A stretch of DNA of 64,000 nucleotides from Vesta saturnalis (Eukaryota; Arthropoda; Insecta; Coleoptera; Lampyridae), in NCBI GenBank assembly GCA_036346205.1, contig JARFJB010000928.1:496001-560000 (forward strand), given 5' to 3'. A program made the translations under genes and the position numbers. Below, one piece after another: positions 61,751-64,000 of this stretch. The notes beneath the pieces were generated by a model. It worked only from the letters and a program-made list of their open reading frames with translations, had not been told where the DNA came from and ran no database searches. Numbering within the stretch: position 1 is the first letter of the stretch; the number at the start of each line of letters is the position of its first letter.

Positions 61751-62095
61751 GAAACTCAAGACCAAAGTACATTGACCTTTAAAAGTGGATAGGATAGGAT
61801 AACGAGAAATATGAGAGAGAGAGTTACGTGGTGATCCTTAAAAATCTAAGAATAGAACCAAAGTTCATTAACATATTCCAGGACAAAGTTCATTGACCTG
61901 GACCGAATGTTCTATTTTTAGACATATAAAAATAGAACCAGTTGATGGAAATGGGAGGGGGGTCTTAGACCAAAGCCTAGAAATCTAGAAACCAAAGTTC
62001 ATTGACTTGCACCGGAAGTTGATCAAATACTATAAATATAAAAATAGAACCAAAGTTATTTCACCTGGAACCGGAAGTGAGAGTTCGCTGACTTG
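61750..62095. repeat. Short interspersed motif array
   Basis: The phrase AATAGAACCAAAGTTCATTG, continued as ACCTGGACCGGAAGT, recurs complete or partial near 61755, 61852, 61883, 61985 and 62038, with irregular spacers of 30-110 bases. It is unlike the satellites elsewhere in the window. Confidence 0.6.
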
Positions 62096-63084
62096 TGGCT
62101 ACATTATCTCCAGAGGTGCTAGAATTATATGGGTCATTATAACAATAAGCAATGGTGCAATCCAAAGTTAAGTTAACAAGTAGAAACTGGTTATTATTAA
62201 AGGCCGTAATTCCTGGAAAATGTACCATTTATAGAATTTGAAAGGTAGGCAGCTATGAGTCATTCTTTCTAACTTCTTGAAAATCCGCTCAAAATTGTAT
62301 CAATACTTGCACATCAAAAAATCGGTTTTTTGTAAATAATGCGAAAACGATTAACTTTACAAAAAAATTACAAGAATGATTTTATGTTCTACCTAACACC
62401 AAAATTAAAAAATAATCGTGTGGACGGTTTCCAAAATCAACCTTTTTGGAAATATTTCGAAAATGACATTTCCGAAAAAATTGCAAAAACATTTTTTATG
62501 AGAAATTTTATTACCTATCTAATGGTATTTTCACTTTCTGAATATGTTAAGTAGTTTCGGAGATGCTTAGGAAAAACCGGTTTTTTAAAGTGACGGTTTT
62601 TTGCTAATATTTTGCAAACCGTTTGTTGTATAGAAAAATTATAGCGACAAAAAATACCCACAATTATATTACTAATCACATATTAAAAGAAAAAAAATCT
62701 CAAAGAATAAAAATTTTCAAAATGGGTACTTTACCCCTTTTCCCATACCCCATTCACCCCAAAAACAATCAGTCGCTTTGGGTAGTAGACATCTGTTTTT
62801 TTGACGTTTTCGCACATTTTAAAGCGATTCAGCAAATAAAAATGTGTGTGTGTTACAGTACTTTCCATCTGTTGGATGTGGAAGTAATTAAAGGTCTTTT
62901 CGCACTATACGGAACGTCACGGCTCGTCATAGACCGGCAACGTCGCGTCAAAAGGGAATATATTCATACTTCACCGGCAACGTCACGGAAATACTTACAC
63001 TGTCTAGTGTCTATCTATCTGTTTTACTAGTACGTTTGTTTCGTCCCGTTTTTCATTTTTGTTTTCATTTATACAATTTTCAAT
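62096..63084. other. Non-coding stretch, possibly element ends
   Basis: Two related pieces around CGGTTTTTTG..AATA.TGC.AAACCG occur near 62322 and 62594. A CG-rich patch with GGAACGTCACGG and CCGGCAACGTC repeated (62915-62995) would fit terminal or subterminal repeats of the PIF/Harbinger element that follows. No exact boundary or target duplication can be fixed. Confidence 0.35.
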
Positions 63085-63132
63085 TTTAGGACATGCCTAA
63101 ATTAGGTAGAAAAGACTGGCTATGACGATAAA

Positions 63133-63378
63133 GAGAATAACTGCAAAATCGAGCCAAGAAAGCATGGATTCGAAAAATGTTTTATGAGAAAATTTTAAGG
63201 AGAATACAACACTTTATTCAAGGTGTTGAAAGATGAAGAAATTTCCCTTTACAAATATTTTAGAATGTCTCAAAATCAATTTTATGTCCTTTTATCAAAA
63301 ATTTAAACTCAAATTCAAAAACAAAACACTACATTTCGGGAAGAAATTAGTCCTGAGGAGAAGCTTATGGTTTGTTTA
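63133..63378 (+). pseudogene. PIF/Harbinger transposase, N-terminal fragment
   Basis: KKAWIRKMFYEKILR (about 63160-63200), then after a frameshift EYNTLFKVLKDEEISLYKYF, RMSQNQFYVLLSKI, a stop (about 63304), TQIQKQNTTFREEISPEEKL and MVCLR. This is the start of a Harbinger-type (HARBI1-like) DDE transposase, a nuclear cut-and-paste enzyme. The ORF ends at an exact splice-donor-like AGGTAAGAA (about 63378), so an intron may follow, but no catalytic DDE part appears before the window ends. Confidence 0.7.
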
Positions 63379-63549
63379 AGGTAAGAAATAAAAATAATAT
63401 TCAATACATTTGTTTAAATTCGGGTGAGAAAGTTTTAACAGTACCTGCAAGTCCCTTTAAAAAATATATCTATTGGATGCTCTTGTTTATCACTTTCTAC
63501 TAAATATTTCATTAATACGGATGAGGCTGTCTCGGATTTATTGGCTTTT

Positions 63550-63886
63550 TTTGATCTTTGAAGAATACACAACTGAATCTTTTTTCAGAGATATTGTTAA
63601 CTGGGTGGGGAACTTCTTACGTTTTTCTCTAATTTGCTCTGAAGTACTTTCAGCCGCATCAGAACTCTGCTCAATAATATCTTTCAGTTAAGCATTAGAC
63701 TCTTCACTTGAGCTTTCAGGTTTTGCTATGTTGCTCTTTCTTTGAAAAACGAAATTATGAAGGACATGCAATCTTCGTATTTCCATTTTTTTTGTGTTTT
63801 TATAATGCTTGTCCACTCTTCGTAATATGTTTTTTATTACCTTTCTTAATTGATCTCGTAGTGATGTCCATCTATTCTTGCCGGCT
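63550..63886 (-). pseudogene. MADF/Myb-like partner gene of the Harbinger element, partial
   Basis: Read right to left from a splice-acceptor-like T-run ending GTAG (63890-63887): AGKNRWTSLRDQLRKVIKNI, then HYKNTKKMEIRRLHVLHNFV, FQRKSNIAKPESSSEESNA and a TAA (63690-63688). The same frame continues LKDIIEQSSDAAESTSEQIR and EKRKKFPTQLTISLKK to about 63560. The W..LRDQ..K pattern and the acidic-then-basic tail are typical of MADF-domain proteins, which accompany Harbinger transposases. It faces the transposase fragment. The 5' exon(s) would lie beyond the window. Confidence 0.6.
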
Positions 63887-64000
63887 CTACAAAAAAAATA
63901 AAAACAGTTTATATGCACAGACTCAGTTCTTACAAAATTATATCAAAAAATTTGTATTTTACTGTTTTTAATACTTTGTGGTTCTTACTATATTGCTAAA
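63887..64000. other. Window end, probable intron of the MADF gene
   Basis: T-rich on the minus strand just before the acceptor site. No further coding motif in the last 110 bases. Confidence 0.3.

Overview
This is an AT-rich, repeat-dense eukaryotic window. The transposon mix points to an arthropod, most likely an insect: Jockey-, I- and CR1-like LINEs, a second LINE family with microsatellite tails, several Penelope-like elements, a Tc1/mariner-type element with a DUF4817-like N-terminal region, and a PIF/Harbinger remnant. I see no bacterial operon, rRNA, tRNA, CRISPR array or virus. Only one stretch (59.33-59.70 kb, minus strand) looks like a host protein-coding exon. Nearly everything else I can name is mobile or tandemly repeated DNA, so the window reads as a large intron or intergenic desert.

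Layout. 1.0-1.95 kb: imperfect tandem repeat. 1.96-6.88 kb: LINE copy A, split by a 1,768-bp insertion (3725-5492). 7.9-8.3 kb: a small CpG-rich patch. 10.2-15.6 kb: a roughly 200-bp satellite broken by a 3.67-kb insertion that carries LINE copy B. 17.8-22.0 kb: a Jockey element (minus strand) with both ORFs recognisable. 23.6-28.6 kb: four Penelope-like (PLE) fragments in mixed orientation. 33.0-36.1 kb: a complete 3,080-bp DNA transposon with inverted repeats of about 945 bp. 36.7-40.6 kb: PLE copies on both strands, including a head-to-tail junction. 42.2-45.5 kb: three I-type LINE fragments. 47.1-52.4 kb: LINE copies C and D (minus). 55.2-58.0 kb: CR1/Jockey-type RT remnants. 56.8-59.3 kb: a roughly 130-bp satellite running up to the host exon. 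61.7-62.1 kb: a short interspersed motif array. 63.1-64.0 kb: a PIF/Harbinger transposase fragment facing a MADF-type exon.

How parts relate. The four copies of the first LINE family (A-D) serve as empty-site references for each other. Comparing A with C proves the 1.77-kb insertion in A and gives its 4-bp target duplication. Comparing B with C shows that a (TA)n tract and about 85-95 bp beyond it sit at the same place upstream of both copies. PLE fragments from several families share a signature near their ends: CTGANGA, a hairpin, then GAAACG. Virtually every element has stops, frameshifts or deletions. The youngest-looking are the long-TIR transposon (arms about 99% alike) and the Jockey copy (mostly frameshifts, few stops).
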